64,000 bases of DNA from Macropodus opercularis (Eukaryota; Chordata; Actinopteri; Anabantiformes; Osphronemidae): the NCBI GenBank assembly GCA_030770545.1, contig CM061098.1:1960001-2024000 (forward strand), in the 5' to 3' direction. The stretch's first letter is position 1. Each line of letters starts with the position of its first letter. Below the pieces are notes generated by a model. The model did not search any database, was not told the DNA's origin, and was given only the letters and a program-made list of their open reading frames with translations. The position numbers and the translations under genes are program-made. This document shows, in pieces, positions 48,201 through 62,400 of this stretch.

Positions 48201-51200
48201 CCGTAGTCCTGCACGATTCCGAGGTGCAGATAACGAAACCACTTCTGAGGGATGCTTTCCACGGCTCGGCGCAGTTAGTGCGGCTCCTGTTGGCTCCGTG
48301 GCTGCTTCAGCTCATTAGCGCTGCAGCGACCAGGCCGCCGGCCTCCCTTCGCTGTGAGAGGGTGAGATGGCGAGATGACGGGCACAGGTGAGGACTGCTC
48401 AGCAGCAGGGCGCGAGAGCCAAACACATGACGCGTCACTTTGAAGCTGCTATGGATGTTACGGCCTGACATCTAGTCTCCATACGTTTGACAAATGTAAT
48501 GCAGAAAATCACAAGAATCCCGGCTTCCTGTGGAATTTCCCTCTCAGCACGGTGGGAAAGTCTCACAGCCTCAAAACCGAGAAGAGACATTAAACCCAGA
48601 CCAATAAAATGATTTCAGGACTGAGAATCATAGCTGTTATACAAATGCACGGATTTGCTGCTATTGTGCATCTTTGTGCGACTGTTTTCCAGAGACAATA
48701 AAACCATTTCTGACATATTTGTGGAAACAGTTTACAAGACGGGGAAATTGTTTTCACTTGATGTGGAAGAATCAATGTTTTCGTAGTTAAAAAGCACAGA
48801 ATCAGCCGCGGCTGCAGAAAGTGTGTTAATCTGAAGCCATTGTCCCGCCGGCAACGAGCGACAGCGTCTTCAGCCCCTTTCACACACGACGTGTGTCAAC
48901 ACACTGCTTCACACCTTAGTCAGTATTTGAAATGGTAATGCAGGCATGTAACATGCTCTTTATTCCATGTTCTATAAACTAACGTTATTGTTATTTGAAT
49001 TGCATTATAGAACAAATAATTTTGTCCCTTCTGGTCCAGATCGTTCTGAACATCAGCAGAACGCAGCTGAACAACTGAAGCTGAGATGATTCGATGACCG
49101 AACCTTCAGAAACCGACCAGAAAGTCCAAAAGCTCGCTCCTTCCAGAAGTTACATGGTCGTCATTATGAATATTAATAGGTTGGTGACGTCATGTGCCTG
49201 TTTTCTCACTTTCTGCTTTAAGACAAAGAGCCGATTCATCAAATGGTCAATTGATAGAAAATGAATTGAACAATTTTCAGAATGGCTTCAGTCATTTGTC
49301 ATCCAGAAACACAGAACGTTTGGTCGTTCCAGCTCCTCGTTCTGGTGGGTTTGTTGTTTTTCTGTTTCACATTATTACAAACTGAAGATTTTTGGACGAG
49401 ACAAGTCTCTGAGTCTCTCATTTTCTATTTAGTTTAGATTAAACGATTGCTCTGTTGATTGAAGAAGCAGTTTGTAGATTCACTGACAATAAAATAACTA
49501 TTAGCCTCCGTCCGTTATGAACCTATTTAAGTTTTATTATTTTTATATGATCAATATCAGTTTGATTGAAAGCAGCTTTGCGATCACGTAACTGTTCAGC
49601 AGCGGGAGGTTGGTGTTGGTCAGTGACCAGCTGCCAGCGTCTTCCCAACCTGTGACTATTGGGTTAATATACTGTCACCTGTGCAGAGGATCCATCACAG
49701 GTCAGCCTCAAAAACCGTCTCCACGCATGCAGCAGATCGACGTGTCGCTGAACGAGGTTGGTGAGAACCGGTCTGCAATGGACGGCGCGTTTATTTACTG
49801 GCGTTGTCATGGAAACGCACGGAAAACTGCCTCTCACTGCTCTGACACAGTCGTTATTTTTTCTCCAGCTGTTCCAACAACAACCAAAACAGCAGCACTT
49901 CCTCTGATTGAACTCTTCTAATCCCTGTAGACTAAATCACAAGTGTGACTGACAGCCGGAGGCGCCTTCAGGTTCGTTAGCTCTGAGTATTTTCGTTATT
50001 TGTGCCCTAGACGCGTTAGAATTTGAACTTGTCTGTCCAGTTGAGCGGCCACATGCGCTTCTCCCTTGAATGGAGTTTGTTGACACAGGTCAACCCACAG
50101 CGCTGTTAGAATACTTCTAGATACGTCCGCTGCCAGTTCAGGGCTCTGGTGCCTCAGGCCAGTCTAAATGTTGTTCCTGTGGTTTTTCCACCTTGACAAC
50201 AACAGATTTGTCAGTGGAAACACACGCAGCAAAATGTTTACAGTGTTGTTTATTTGCGATATGCTACACAATCCCTCAAATATGCTGTTGTGTATTGTTT
50301 CTGTGCACTTGTGCTTTTCCGTATTTTGGTGACTGGACCTGAAGCTTAGTCTACAGCTGCTCTGTTTAAGTGTCTCTGGACAAGAGTGTCAAGCGAAAGC
50401 CCACAATGTAAATGGAAAAATGTGTGCGAAAGCCGTCCACACATACATGCGTGACTGCATGCGTGTGCATATGCTGTGTATGTTCTGTGTGTGTGAGTAA
50501 ATCCCTCTCCACTTGCTCCCCGATGCCTCTGCCAAGCAAACAGGGTGACATGAGAATTGAACCATCTGCGTCTCCCCCGCTGGCCCAATCGGCGGGCAGA
50601 CAGTAACTCGCTCCAGCTGTCTGCGAATGGAAAAGACGATCCAGAGATCCAGACAAATGAATGGCAACGGCATTACAAAAGAATGACGGATGCAGAAAAA
50701 AGGAGAGTGACGTGAGACGAGGCAGATGTAAGATGGTACTTTCTTCAAGGTCTAAACGTCTTTTCAGTTTTTCACAGCCAGGGATTCACTGGAAGCTCTA
50801 CTGACCAAAGAAAAGCTCTCTCTTGAACTCCTGAGGCCCTTTCAGACTGGAGATCTCAGACTTAAGCCCATGTTCTTTGTCTGAAACACAGCAAGCTCAA
50901 AATGTGAGAGAGTGAGATCAGCCGAAAGCCGTAAAAGTGAAGATACACATGTCACTGTGTCAGTTGTATTTCTTACCACTTGGCTCTTTAGATCTGTGCT
51001 GGACAACACCGAGCTGGAAAATGAAAAACATTCTTTTCCCCTGCAGCCTCTACAAATACAGTAAAATATATCCACGATCCAACGCTGAACAGTCTTAAAT
51101 TTAAATTTCCACCACAGGGAAAAGCATGGAGCATAGATTCACGGAGAGCAGCCTCGCTTTCACGGGCCAGAACTCTGCTCCAGTGGCTTGTGGGCCTCGC

Positions 51201-54200
51201 TCAACGGCGGCTGGTTGCGGTGTTGATGAGCCCACCCATGACTTCATGTTTCTGTAGTTTGGACTTGATATGAGATATGAAAATCAACGTTTCACTCGCT
51301 GCGATCTCCAGCAGACAGTTGCTGACGCGTCTGGGTACGAGACCTGCAGCCAGCGCAGAGGATTTGATGAATCCTGTGAGTTGAAGGTTAAGCACAGCTG
51401 TGTCCTGAAGCAAGATGATCCACAGCAGGAGAGTAAGTCGATATTTGACTGAAGAGACCGAGATCTTGTCTGAACCTCAACTCAGTAAGTTAAAATACAG
51501 TTATCACCTACATGGGTCACGTTTGCTCAGGTTGCCTTCGTTTTTGTTACACGCAAAAGGAACAAGACTCAGGATTGGGTTTAATATGTTTTACAACTAT
51601 TCTGTACGTGGAAAGTGTGTCTAGAAACAAAAACACTGAATTCAGCATTAAAACGTTTAAGGTTTCCAATTGTAAAAAAATGAGTAATGAATCTGCACCG
51701 GTTTCAAAAGTGCAACATGGAAATGAATCAGTAATGAAACAGGACATTAAACTCAACTAACTACGATAACAGCCTCCGAGCTTTGCTTCCATTTGCCCTG
51801 TAATTAGCACCAAACGACGAAACAATAGACCTGTGAAACACAGGGAGAAGCTTGATTACACATGCGATGCATCGCTGCATGCGAACCTAAAGTCTTCATT
51901 GTTTTTGGACAGAAATGAGATTGTCACCATAATGAGGAGCAGCTGGTCTGGGCTGAAGGAGTGAAACGCATTCACGTCACTGTTCATCAGTTTGCTTCTG
52001 TGCTCAGCTTTAGGGTTAAGTGAACTCATGCTAGATATTAATGCCGTAACGACACTACTTTGAGTTTTCCCACCTGAATAAGACATCGATGGCTCGTACA
52101 TCATTAATAATAAGTACATGTCACACAACAACACCAGATCCTCTTCCTGGTTTGACCTTTTTGTTTCTGCGGTGACACGTCTCACCAACGAGGTTTAAAA
52201 TGACGCGTTTTGGTACGAGAATCGTTTTATTCTCACCAGGAGGAACAAGTCAGAACACTTGGATCGAGACCACCTCCTTCTGGGGGTTTGAATACAGACG
52301 TTCTCGTCCACATCCAAGTGTGGTTGCTGTGTTCAAAGCAGACCAAATGAACCGCAGCGAGAGGTTTAAATCAAACTAAAGCCTGGACGTGTAACAGCGC
52401 CGTTACCAGATGCCTCGTTTCATGACCTAGTGCCTGACGACGGCTGCTACGCTGCTGCGTATCACAAGAGCTGAGCAAAACCTTGAGGTGTGTGAAACGT
52501 GATCGTAATCGATAAAACCTGACGGACAAAGCGATGACAATAAAACAAAGTTGTAATAAGAACGACATTATTGCGCATGATAACGACACTATGATCAGAA
52601 TCAAGGCAGATGGACGTTGACTGTGATGGATTACACAATGTAACCTAAGCAAGTCTCATTCCATCGCTTACCAGAAACAAGTGGAAACGAATGACACTGA
52701 GCAGTGAGAAAACCTGAAGCAGGCCAGAGAAACTGAACTCACGGTTTCTGTAATCCCCCTTTTACTGCTAATGTAAACGCAGAGAAAACACTAAATATCT
52801 CCTGTGTGTGCGCACGTTTAGGAGTTGGATCTTCCCACGCACTCGGCCGTTCAGTACCAAAATAAAATAACAGCAAAGACGTTGGCGCCGTTGCAGTTTG
52901 ATGAGTCCATGTTCCAAACACATTAGAAAATGGAAAAAGAGTCGAACGGTTTAAAAGTTTAGCTGCTGTCAAAACATTCGACGCAACGCTGTCAAAACAA
53001 GCTGCGAGAAAACCCCTGATTCCAGACGCAGAGGCTGAACGGATCTGCTGTTCTTGAGGGGAGGTGGCGTCTGGTCTGGGCTCACAGGTCACTGACGTTG
53101 TTTTCAGTAACGCACTGATGAAGATGCTGCACATCACCGTCAGAGTGGAAGCCACTGGAAACATCATCTGAAACCACGTACGTCACATCTGTGCGCGGTT
53201 CAACTACGTGTTTGCTTAGTTAATTCGATCCATCTCAACACTGCCAACGCACATGACAAAAATTCATTCATTCAATCGCAACATTTCCAGCGTCAGACAG
53301 CTCGCGGAGCCGCAGAGTCGTAAATCTGCTTGGATGCAGTTCGCCATCCCCGCATGTCACCGACAGGCTGTGTGTTAATTTAGAACCAAGACACAAGGAG
53401 CATTTTTGAATGCGGCTTTCTGCGCAGTGCGGCTGGTGTTACATCGATTAAATTGCTTCGGAGCTGAGGTCCAACGTACGTCGAGACCACAAGCTCCCCA
53501 AAGAAAAACAGAGCATTCAGGAAGAAGAAAGGATGTCTATTCGTCTGCAGGCGAAGGTATTTTCTTTGCGGCATGCTCCTGACTCGGTCTTAATAATCCT
53601 ATATGGAAAGGTTTAAATCTTGACTTAATAAAAAGCTGTTTTACCTCCAGATATTTTCATTGCCAATTAACCCGCATGGATTGGTGTCAAGGGGTAGTGG
53701 TTGACTCCGAGACCCCAGACAGGTTGGAGAATGTCTGGCTGTAAAAGAGAGGAAGAGGTGTCTGGGCGTGGAGCTGAGAGTTGTGGGTTTTGGAGTCCGC
53801 GGGCATGCGTGCATGAGCCATACTGCTGTTTTTTATGGCATCTGCAAGGCCTGTGTTCTTCACAGGCAATAAATAAAACGGTCAGTTTCATTTAGATGTA
53901 TTTTTGGAAACGTTAAATAAATAAATGCTTGTGTGACTGAGTGTCTGTGGACGTACACAACGACGGAGCTGAACGTTCGTGAGCTGCGTTAGAAGTTTAA
54001 ACACCCTGATACGGCTAAGATCAAGTCATACGCTCACATTGTTTCGTACCCGGGAGCTTTTCCAAAACTCTGAGCACCATCAAACCAAAATCAACTAAAA
54101 TCTGATATCAGGCCCATGAGCCTACAATATAATTCCCACAATCTAATCTACAATCTGTGTTCTACAGTTGTACACGTCTCATCATTGTTTACTCTAGCGC

Positions 54201-57200
54201 ACAATACACACTTTGCACAGTTACCAAAGAAACAAGTGTTTTCATACAACAGACCATTTCCATTAAGCCTCAGAGGTAATTAGAGGGGTTTGAATGAAGG
54301 CCAACGCATTCTGTAGCGTATTGTTCACTGGCCAGAGGGAGGGCTCGCAGCTTTGATGTAACACGGATTGAAGAGGACTGACGGGTGGCCGCGTTCCCGA
54401 AATATGATGTGACCTCTATAAAGAGCGAGTCCAGAACCTGTCTTCAATCTGCTCTGGGATCAGTACTCGGGTCGCAGCCCGACACCATGTTGATTATGGC
54501 TACGGAAGCCAAGAAATGAGCTTAGATCAAGTCTTTCCTCTATAGCTGGAGTCCAGAGAGCTGGTCAGGCTTCAAAGTACGACTTCGCTGTAGTGCAGCT
54601 GAAGCGTGAAGTGAAAGCAAATGTCAAGGTTAGAAATGAGGTCATGTGGCCGCGTGGTCACAGGTCCAGACTCATCTACCGCCACCAGCGGCTCAGTGGC
54701 CAACACCAAGACTGTGGCTCCAGTGAAGCCAGAAGATGGGAAAGTGATATGACATCAGTCATTTTGGGCCAGACGTCATTTCAGGAACTCAGGTTCTGTA
54801 CTTATCGAACGGCCTTTCAACACAGCTTAAAGAAAGTTGCAGTGGTTCTTTTTGGACACTGCAGGATGAGAAAACACGTTCTGCTTGTTGCTTGATGAAA
54901 AAAGACGCCGTGTCAAACTACCTGCCAAACAAAAGAGATGAAACTGCTCATTACCAGAAAAAAGGAGATTTCATAGCACCCTCGTAATTTTCCATCTGTT
55001 GCTCCGAAGGCCAAAGAGCAGCGAAGCTGTTCTGTCGCACAGTGTGCAGTATATCAAGCGTCTGCCTGTGATTATAGAACGGTTCGCATGTTTGACTTCA
55101 GGAAATCCATGCGGGTCATGAGTCTTGTAGCTGCTGAGCGTGATATACGGTTACAGTGCAGCTCTGCATTCATTGTAAACAGTGCACAGTTAATGTATGT
55201 ATGTATTTTACATTATTGTCCTCACCATTTAAACAGTATTAATATTGTGGACGTTTGCATTGTAGTAGTTACACCTGTGGAGGCAACAGTTTTGCTACCG
55301 GGCGTCTCAGTGGATTCGAGAGCCGAGAGGCTTCATTGTCGTTGCCGACTGTTGTTCCTCTGGGAAGATATTCTCTGCATGATGTAAAGTGATAACAGCT
55401 GGTGCCCAGATGTTTGCAAGATATTAGCTTTTAAAGGAGCTACTCTATTAGCTACCATTTACTTTTGAATGTAGTAATTTAGCCGATGCTTTTATCTGAG
55501 GAACATGTCTACGTGGAGACGTCTGTTCAGTCATACATGCAACGAGATTCAACTTTATTTTAAAAAAAGGCTGATGGAGAACATTTCTGAATAGTGTGTA
55601 ATTCAAAAAATCCTCCTTAGGTGATGTAACTGCAAAAGCAGTTATACAAACGCCTCCCTGGACAGACGCACGAGTCCGGAAACAATGAAACGAAAAGAGC
55701 CAAGAGAGCGTAATGAGAAAAGCAGCGCTATACCTAATCCACACTAATTCAGCTGTGCTGTAAAGCTGCAGCAGAATATAATTGCTACGATGGCGAACAT
55801 GCCTCGTTTGTTTCCTGAGCACAAAGCGGCGACTCGTGTGCCGGGCAACGCGAGCTGAGGTGTGCACGTAAGGAAAGGAGAGCGAGCGGAGAGTGAAATT
55901 CACCCAGGGTGGCCTTCACCAACCCTCCTTTTTCCAGAGACAATGTGTGAAACCAGAAGAAAATGTTCCAACTCTTTTACAACCGTTGGAGAACTGTTGA
56001 ATTTCATTGTCAGTATCGAATAAATTGCAGCTTGGACGGTTCACACGTAACCCAAACTATGCTCCATCCTTCAGCTTGCTGTCGCTGGATTTCCCATCGT
56101 TCCCTCATCAATGCAAATGGTTCCTGCCACAGCGACACATGTGAAAGGTTTTTAACACCAGACAGCCGTTGCCGAGGTTTAGTGATTGAAACACATTTTT
56201 GCAGAGCTACTTCTGATTCCTTCTGTACCAGAGAACATCTTAAAGGTCCTGTAACTAACCTCAGAAACAAAACAAACTAGAAACCTCAGCTCTGCTTATT
56301 CATCCGAGCTGAAGCTAAGTTACCGTTAGCCGTTGCCTCTGCAGTCACGTCTAATGATTGTGAATTGGAACTGAATCGAATGAACTGATGCTCATTCGGT
56401 TCAAGGCCATGAACCCATCACCATGTTGCATCTTTGAATAGATTCTCGTCTGACTGTTCTGGACCTTCGTCCGTGTCAAACGTAGTTTGAACTAAAACTG
56501 GGCTCTGCTGAAGCAGCCTCTGAGGAGTTCAGCGTTCAGAAAGTGTAACTGCATATTGGTGCTCAGACAGACGCCACAGATAGATAAAGGATGAATGTAG
56601 CTAATAGCACAGATTGCGCCAGGTTTTCATCCGCAGGCACGTCTGGTTGAAATGATCTCTTTTATTCGTTTTCACACAGAATCCAGTCACATCACAAACA
56701 CAGAGAACTTCACCAGCCTCCTTCTCCACAACGCAGCTTAGTAAAACGAGTAGCTGCTGCCCTAATGGGAAATAAAAACACGCCGACCAACAGCTGCTGC
56801 TTCTCTCAGCAGGAAATAATATTAAACAATATTCTCTGCTGTCTCTAAAGCGTGTAATAAACAGCAGCGGCCATTTCTAACCAGGCAGCCAAGAGTATGG
56901 AAGCAATTAGCGCAACTAAACGGGCACGAAGCGAGGGTCACGTTGGGCGTCTTCACTGCAGAGACACTACAACGCGTTAAAAGCAGGTCTGACCCTTGTA
57001 AAACCCAGCTTCAGTAAAGATACACTTTGCAGCTTTCTTCTGGACTCTTGTCATTTTCTAAACAAGGTGAGTCACGAGCCTCAGCAACACAGCGAGTGCG
57101 TCGTGGACGGACCCAGGTCTGCAGCTGTTACCCTCGTTTTGAACAGCCTCCGTGTGAAATGAGGCAGAACATCCATAAAACTGCCCATTAGCTTGAATAT

Positions 57201-60200
57201 GCGACAATAGTGCTGTTATGGGGTTTTATTGATGCCTGCCAGTATAAACCAATTTACCCTGAAATGGCCGCGGCCTAGTGGTCTACTCTGAATGTCTCTG
57301 AGGGAGTGGAGACCTCCAGGCCAGCGTCACTTGGCCTGAGTGGAATTATTCTCCTTCCATCCTTCCTTCTCCGACTTAGGAATCGATTTGTCTCTTTTTG
57401 CCATTTACTTGACATATTTATTTGGTTAAACTGACCCCTGCGGTTGTGAATCAAGGTTCTGTGATCTTTCCATTTCTATTGGAACTTCCTGCTAAAATAC
57501 ACAGCGCGGACGCTTTTCTCGGATTTCCCTTCGGCTCGCAGAGAAAAAGTTCAACGGACAGAAGCCAGTGTCGCCGCAGCATCGACCTGAATGCATTCAC
57601 AGAATTTTCTCAAGTTGCACAGCGAGACAGGTTTGACGGCCGTGTGGTCGAGGCCGAGTGTTAGCTTGCGGCTCTGACTAGTGACGCCTGTGCATTCAGT
57701 ACAGACTTGGCCAGACGAAGCGCACAGAATCGGTCCAGGCTTGAAAAGAGAAGCTCAACCAAGATCAACAAACAGACCTGAATACGCAGGACGAAGGCAA
57801 AATAAGCACGACACGGACGGCGCTCGCCGTCTGTCGCGGGAGAGTTAGATCAGCCTAGAAGTTAATCCCGCGCTGCCGCCTCGGAAATTGATTGGCTAAG
57901 AAAAACAGGTCGACTGCAGGAAAGCATCTGGCCGATGGTTGATCTAAGCAGAATCTATAAGCTGACATTAAGATAATTAGATCAGTCTGGTTTTGATTAG
58001 TGCTCTGAAACCAGACACCTCCACGGGTCCCATGGCGACAACACCAACAGATCCTTGTCTTCTTCAAACAACAGACCTAATGGTTTCCAACTTTTGTTCT
58101 TGTTGCTTTAACAAGTAATCGTAAAACATCTTGTCGTGAATTTGTTGTTGCCATTAACCATGAGCCCATTATGAGGATTATTAGGCCCCAAGCAGAGACA
58201 CGTAACAGATGATACAGCGAGGAAGAGCCACAACCTTCACAGTTCAACACGTGAAGCTTTTCATTTGAGAAAAGTCTGAAAGATGCTGGAGAAGCTGCGG
58301 TTGCTAATGTGTCACTATGCGCCTTCATCTGTCATCAGGTATAACAGCGTCCGTGTCTGCGTATGAAAAGCATCAGGAGGCCGACACCCGAAAGCCAACA
58401 AAATAAAGAGAGTCGACGTTTGACCCAGAGCGCTCGCGTTAATCTCTAGTATAACGTCTAGGATCCAGAGGGCGGCTCCTTTCAGCTCTAGTTTATAGTG
58501 GATGTGGTTTCAGGGCCTTTACGGTGCCGGAGGCCACCTACTGTGGGCTGACCTGTGAAAACGGCAAAGGGCTTTTCCGCACTGTAAAGACATCGCATTG
58601 CGTGGTTTCATCCAGAGGGCAGGACATCATCGTTTAGCAGACGCAGGATGGTAATACGATCACATCAGAGTGTTTCAACTCTCAGGTTTTCCGTTGCAGC
58701 GTCTTTAACGCTTCTCCTCTCCTCGGTGCGGTCTCTACAGCAACAATGACCTTTGACCCCTGCAGGAAGCGGGACATGGTTGAGCTATGGCTCTAGTAAC
58801 TCAGTAGGTCCATTTCAGCGCAGCTCAATCCTAAATAAATAACTGGAGGCCTGTATTCTTTGAACCTCACAGGTCCCCAGATTCCCAAGGTTAACACCAC
58901 TCCTGCTATGGAGGCTGATCTATAGTTTCATGTTTAGTTGTTTTTCTTCGAGGCCTGTGCCCCTGCGGTCACACCGGGTCACTTCACTCGACCACACCAG
59001 GCCTTCAGGACTAACAACAGATTGATTTCGGCCGCTGAAAACTGAATGGTTACACACACTTAATAAAAGGACACTCAAATAGCTCCTCGGCTGCTGCGCC
59101 GAGCTGGTGTAGGAATCAAGTCGAGCCGCAGGTCCACGCTCTGATTTCTATGTCAGTGTAGCCATCACACAAGCTAAATGAATGGAAACAACCCAGGCAG
59201 CGGTCACGTCTCATAACTCTCGGAAAAGTCTGCATCCATCAGCAGAATATTGTTATTTTGTCAGCGATGATGATTTTGAGGCGGCATCAGGTCTGAAGAG
59301 CCTCCATATGTCGAGTTCTGGCAGGAAACATCCTCACAGTAGATGACAGCGCACCTTTCCTTGTCAGGACTTTCATTGGCTCCGGCAGTTCCTCTGCTCA
59401 CAAATGAAGCGTTTCCTTCCAAAGTACAATTCCCTCTGCACGTTATTACATATCTTGTCAATGAAACATTTTGGAGTCAACTGATTCACAGACAGATTCT
59501 TTTGACAGGCTGCAATTCGTCTAATTGGTCGAATTTCACACCAGCAACGACTCTTCTGGAAAAAACGCCTTGTTTTCAAATCCAAATGTATTTTTCCTCT
59601 TGTCATTTCACCCTAACGACCAGTCGGTGCATTCATATCTAACCGTAGAACTGACCTGGCAGTTCCAGCTGCTCTTGTTCGTCATCCATTCCATTTTACA
59701 GTCTGCATAATATCTCACACTTAAGCTTTTGTGCCAGACAAATAATTTCGTTCCTCGTGAGATGCGAGAAAAAAAATAAGAAGCAAGCGTTGGTTCATGC
59801 ATCATTTGATCAGTCAGTGATAAAAACCCAACACGTCCGCTTTGCTGGGTTCTCCATCGCCTCACGGGTCAGGATGTAGCTTTAGGTGTAAAGCGTTTCG
59901 TTAAAGCTTTAGTTTGTTTCCTTCTGTTCCTTAATTCTTTAATTTCTTGACATTAATAATCAAGGCTGTGAATTAATATTCCTGCTTTGTCCTTTCGTCT
60001 TTTACTCGCAGGTCACACAGTTTGCTGCCTGTGCCAAGTCAACAGTAATGGTGCTAACTCTGGCAGGTACCTCAGAGTCATTAGCTGCTAAGCAACATGG
60101 AAAATATTTCTCGTCAACACCCAGAGAGAATAACATTCACATTACACGGAGGCAATCAGAGCTAATATCTGCACATCTTCACGTTGTACCTTCCTTGATG

Positions 60201-60436
60201 TATGTGGGAGAGCAGTAGCCCAGTTAGAAGAAATGTGTGAGCCTTCAATTATCCCAAACATTTCCAAACCGCTGTGATACTTAAGTGTCAGCTAATAAAT
60301 ATAAACGGGAGGCTCCTATTAGAAACGGGTGAGAATTGGCTTTTACTGCTCTCTATCAGTGCTAGTGTGCAGCTCTTGGATTAGATTACAATGAGGCTAA
60401 TGTGTTTTGGCCCATCTCTGAGGATATGATATAAGA
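42299..60436. other. 18-kb stretch with no supportable gene
   Basis: I looked for exon-like frames with splice sites on both strands and found none that join into a protein. Open frames stay below about 155 codons and have random composition. A strong acceptor with a 13-codon frame to a stop lies at 43286. No tRNA, rRNA or tandem array was recognised. The stretch could be introns of a gene starting outside the window, or a regulatory desert. Confidence 0.5.
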
Positions 60437-61165
60437 ATGGGAGTGATTTTGGTGAGAGGAACGTCTGGGGATATAATAAATAGCCCCAAACTTCTAAGCT
60501 TATCAAAAATCGGAGCAGCTGCGGTTGTGAGACAGCGAGGTAACGCCGATGGTCACTCAGTCTTGCCAACGGTGGCCGTGAGGATAAAACGCAGCTGCTT
60601 CCTGTACAGTGTGAGATGGCGAAGCCTTCCTGGATGGATGCGAGCTGGATTCTGTGAGGTCCTGAGGGGGGAAAGCAACGCGAACCACAGCTGCCGGGCA
60701 ACAGGCCATGCAAGACCCCGGTTCCTCCTCTACGTGCGGGATGTTATACAGCTGATAATGACACGTAAAATAATAGCCACACGGATGATGAAAACACTTG
60801 ACCTCCAACCCTGGCGGATTTACGTCCGACCTGAGTACTGCGGAGAGGGAACCCGCAGCCGAATCAGTGCCTGCCCTTCTTGTTGTGTGGCCTCAGGAAA
60901 GCGTGAAAGGAGGCTGATTTCTGCAGCACTGGCTCAGGATGAGCGAGACAAGCTGCGGTCACAACTCAAATCTGTCCCATATGGTGGAAGACGTGAAGCT
61001 CGATGGGATGAACTGAGGAAGTGTTTGCCAGACAGGGAAGGGTCAAGCAGCTCCGCGTGCTCAACACCAGCACAGGCTGCTTTACACAAGGTTCTGCAAT
61101 GCGAGCTGAACTCAAAGAAAGACGTTCTGGTCAGGTTCTGGTCAGGTTCTGGCCCGTTGAGCTGA
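60437..61165 (+). other. long orphan open frame (242 codons)
   Basis: An ATG-initiated frame uninterrupted for 242 codons, by far the longest frame in the right third of the window. The translation begins MGVILVRGTSGDIINS and is rich in Arg, Ser, Cys and Leu with no domain, signal peptide or repeat that I recognise. It does not look like a transposon protein. Given 64 kb and six frames, a chance frame of this length is unlikely but not impossible in GC-balanced DNA. No splice or promoter context supports expression, so it is listed as an open frame, not as a gene. Confidence 0.2.
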
Positions 61166-62214
61166 CTGAGTGTACACGACACACACACCAGACATTTAGA
61201 GATCGCACACATATGTTTATGACTGATAGGTTTGTGACCTGCCGATGCATCGACAACATTTCCTGTCTGTGTTGCTGGATGATGTCATCCAATCGCGTTT
61301 ACTGCTGCAAATGTGTTGTTTATTGGTGACGTCAGAGTCCCTCCTTGTAATTAGGAACAAGATACTATTAAACTATAAATTACAAGCTGCATTTCAAACA
61401 TTTTTCAAGTGCTGGCAGGTTATTAATCCCGATGGGAAGCTGGGAAATACTGTTGCGGGATTGTGGACCTAAGCAGACGTCCAGAGTTTTCATCCCAGCG
61501 GCAGCCAATCCATCAGCAGACATGCTGGAGCACAAGGCTTTTAGTGAGACAATGAAGCCCTCCCTGCTGACGTGTGCACGCTCAGCCCAGCCAGATGCCT
61601 AACGCGTATTCAGAAAATGTGCCGTAAACTAAAGCGGCTGAGAACTGAGCGTACAGTAAACGTTAGAGGATGACGTTTCCTCCGACAGGATGTCTGCCTA
61701 CACACCCGCATCACCCAGCTCCTCAAAAGCACCAGCGGCCTAAACCGGTGGCTGATACGCTGCACATGCTTTTGCATGATAAACTATTTCTACTACTAAC
61801 TACAGCTGCAGGAGGAGTCTGCTCCTGGAAGCAGCCGTACAGCCTGGTCTCTCCAGTCACAGGCTGAGATGTGTGCATGACTCGCTGCTTCTGAAGCCAA
61901 GCGCTAACGAAGCTCAACAAGCCACAGTGTGCGAGCGTTCGCGTGTCTGTGACTCAGCAGAGAAAAGAGGAGACGTGACGCTCGGTCAAGTTGGTGTAAG
62001 ACGGTGCCAAGGGACCAGGAAAAATTCTATTCATCCACACAGTCATCCACCAAGTTCGGCTCCGAGAACGTTGTGCATCACATCACTAACATGTGGGTCG
62101 AGTTTCTACAGGACGCACCACGTTAGGTCTTCTGAATACCACAGAAAGCAGTTCATGGCCTTTCCTCAGGATCCAAAAGGGACGATGTGTGATCTCTATT
62201 TTTATAACCCAGGT
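61166..62214. other. intergenic, nothing seen
   Basis: About 1 kb without exon, RNA gene or repeat that I can support. A short direct repeat (gttctggtcaggttctggtc) occurs at 61125-61150, at the end of the orphan frame. Confidence 0.4.
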
Positions 62215-62400
62215 TCAACATGCATCCATTTTCAGCTGCTTATCTGGGGCCCGGTCAGAGAGCCTTAGCTGATAAGGCTCTTCCAGGGGGATCCTAAGGC
62301 GTTTCCAGGTCCTCCAGCGTGTCCGTCCTCTGGGACATGTCCTGAGGAGGCTCCGTCTTAGGGAGGGGGAGGCGGCTCTACTATGAGCTCCTCCCCCCCC
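62215..62400. mobile_element. degraded L2/Maui-type LINE 3' end
   Basis: The segment contains, in the right order, pieces of the well-known teleost L2-like 3' consensus: catccattttcagctgctta, ctcttccagggggatcct, aaggcgtttccaggtcctcc, agcgtgtcc and cggctctactatgagctcct. It carries many substitutions and gaps and no reverse-transcriptase frame, so it is an old, dead fragment. Recognition is from memory of the consensus; the orientation is not assigned. Confidence 0.7.

Noticed and set aside
52739..53167. 142-codon minus-strand frame starting MMFPVASTLTV
   Set aside because: The first residues look like a signal peptide, but no domain, splice site or polyadenylation context supports it; taken as chance.
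54413..54530. TATA-like ctctataaagagc followed by a short ATG frame
   Set aside because: The frame ends after about ten codons and nothing downstream looks like an exon.
55448..55903. 151-codon minus-strand frame
   Set aside because: Composition is random, no recognisable domain, and no transcript signals around it.
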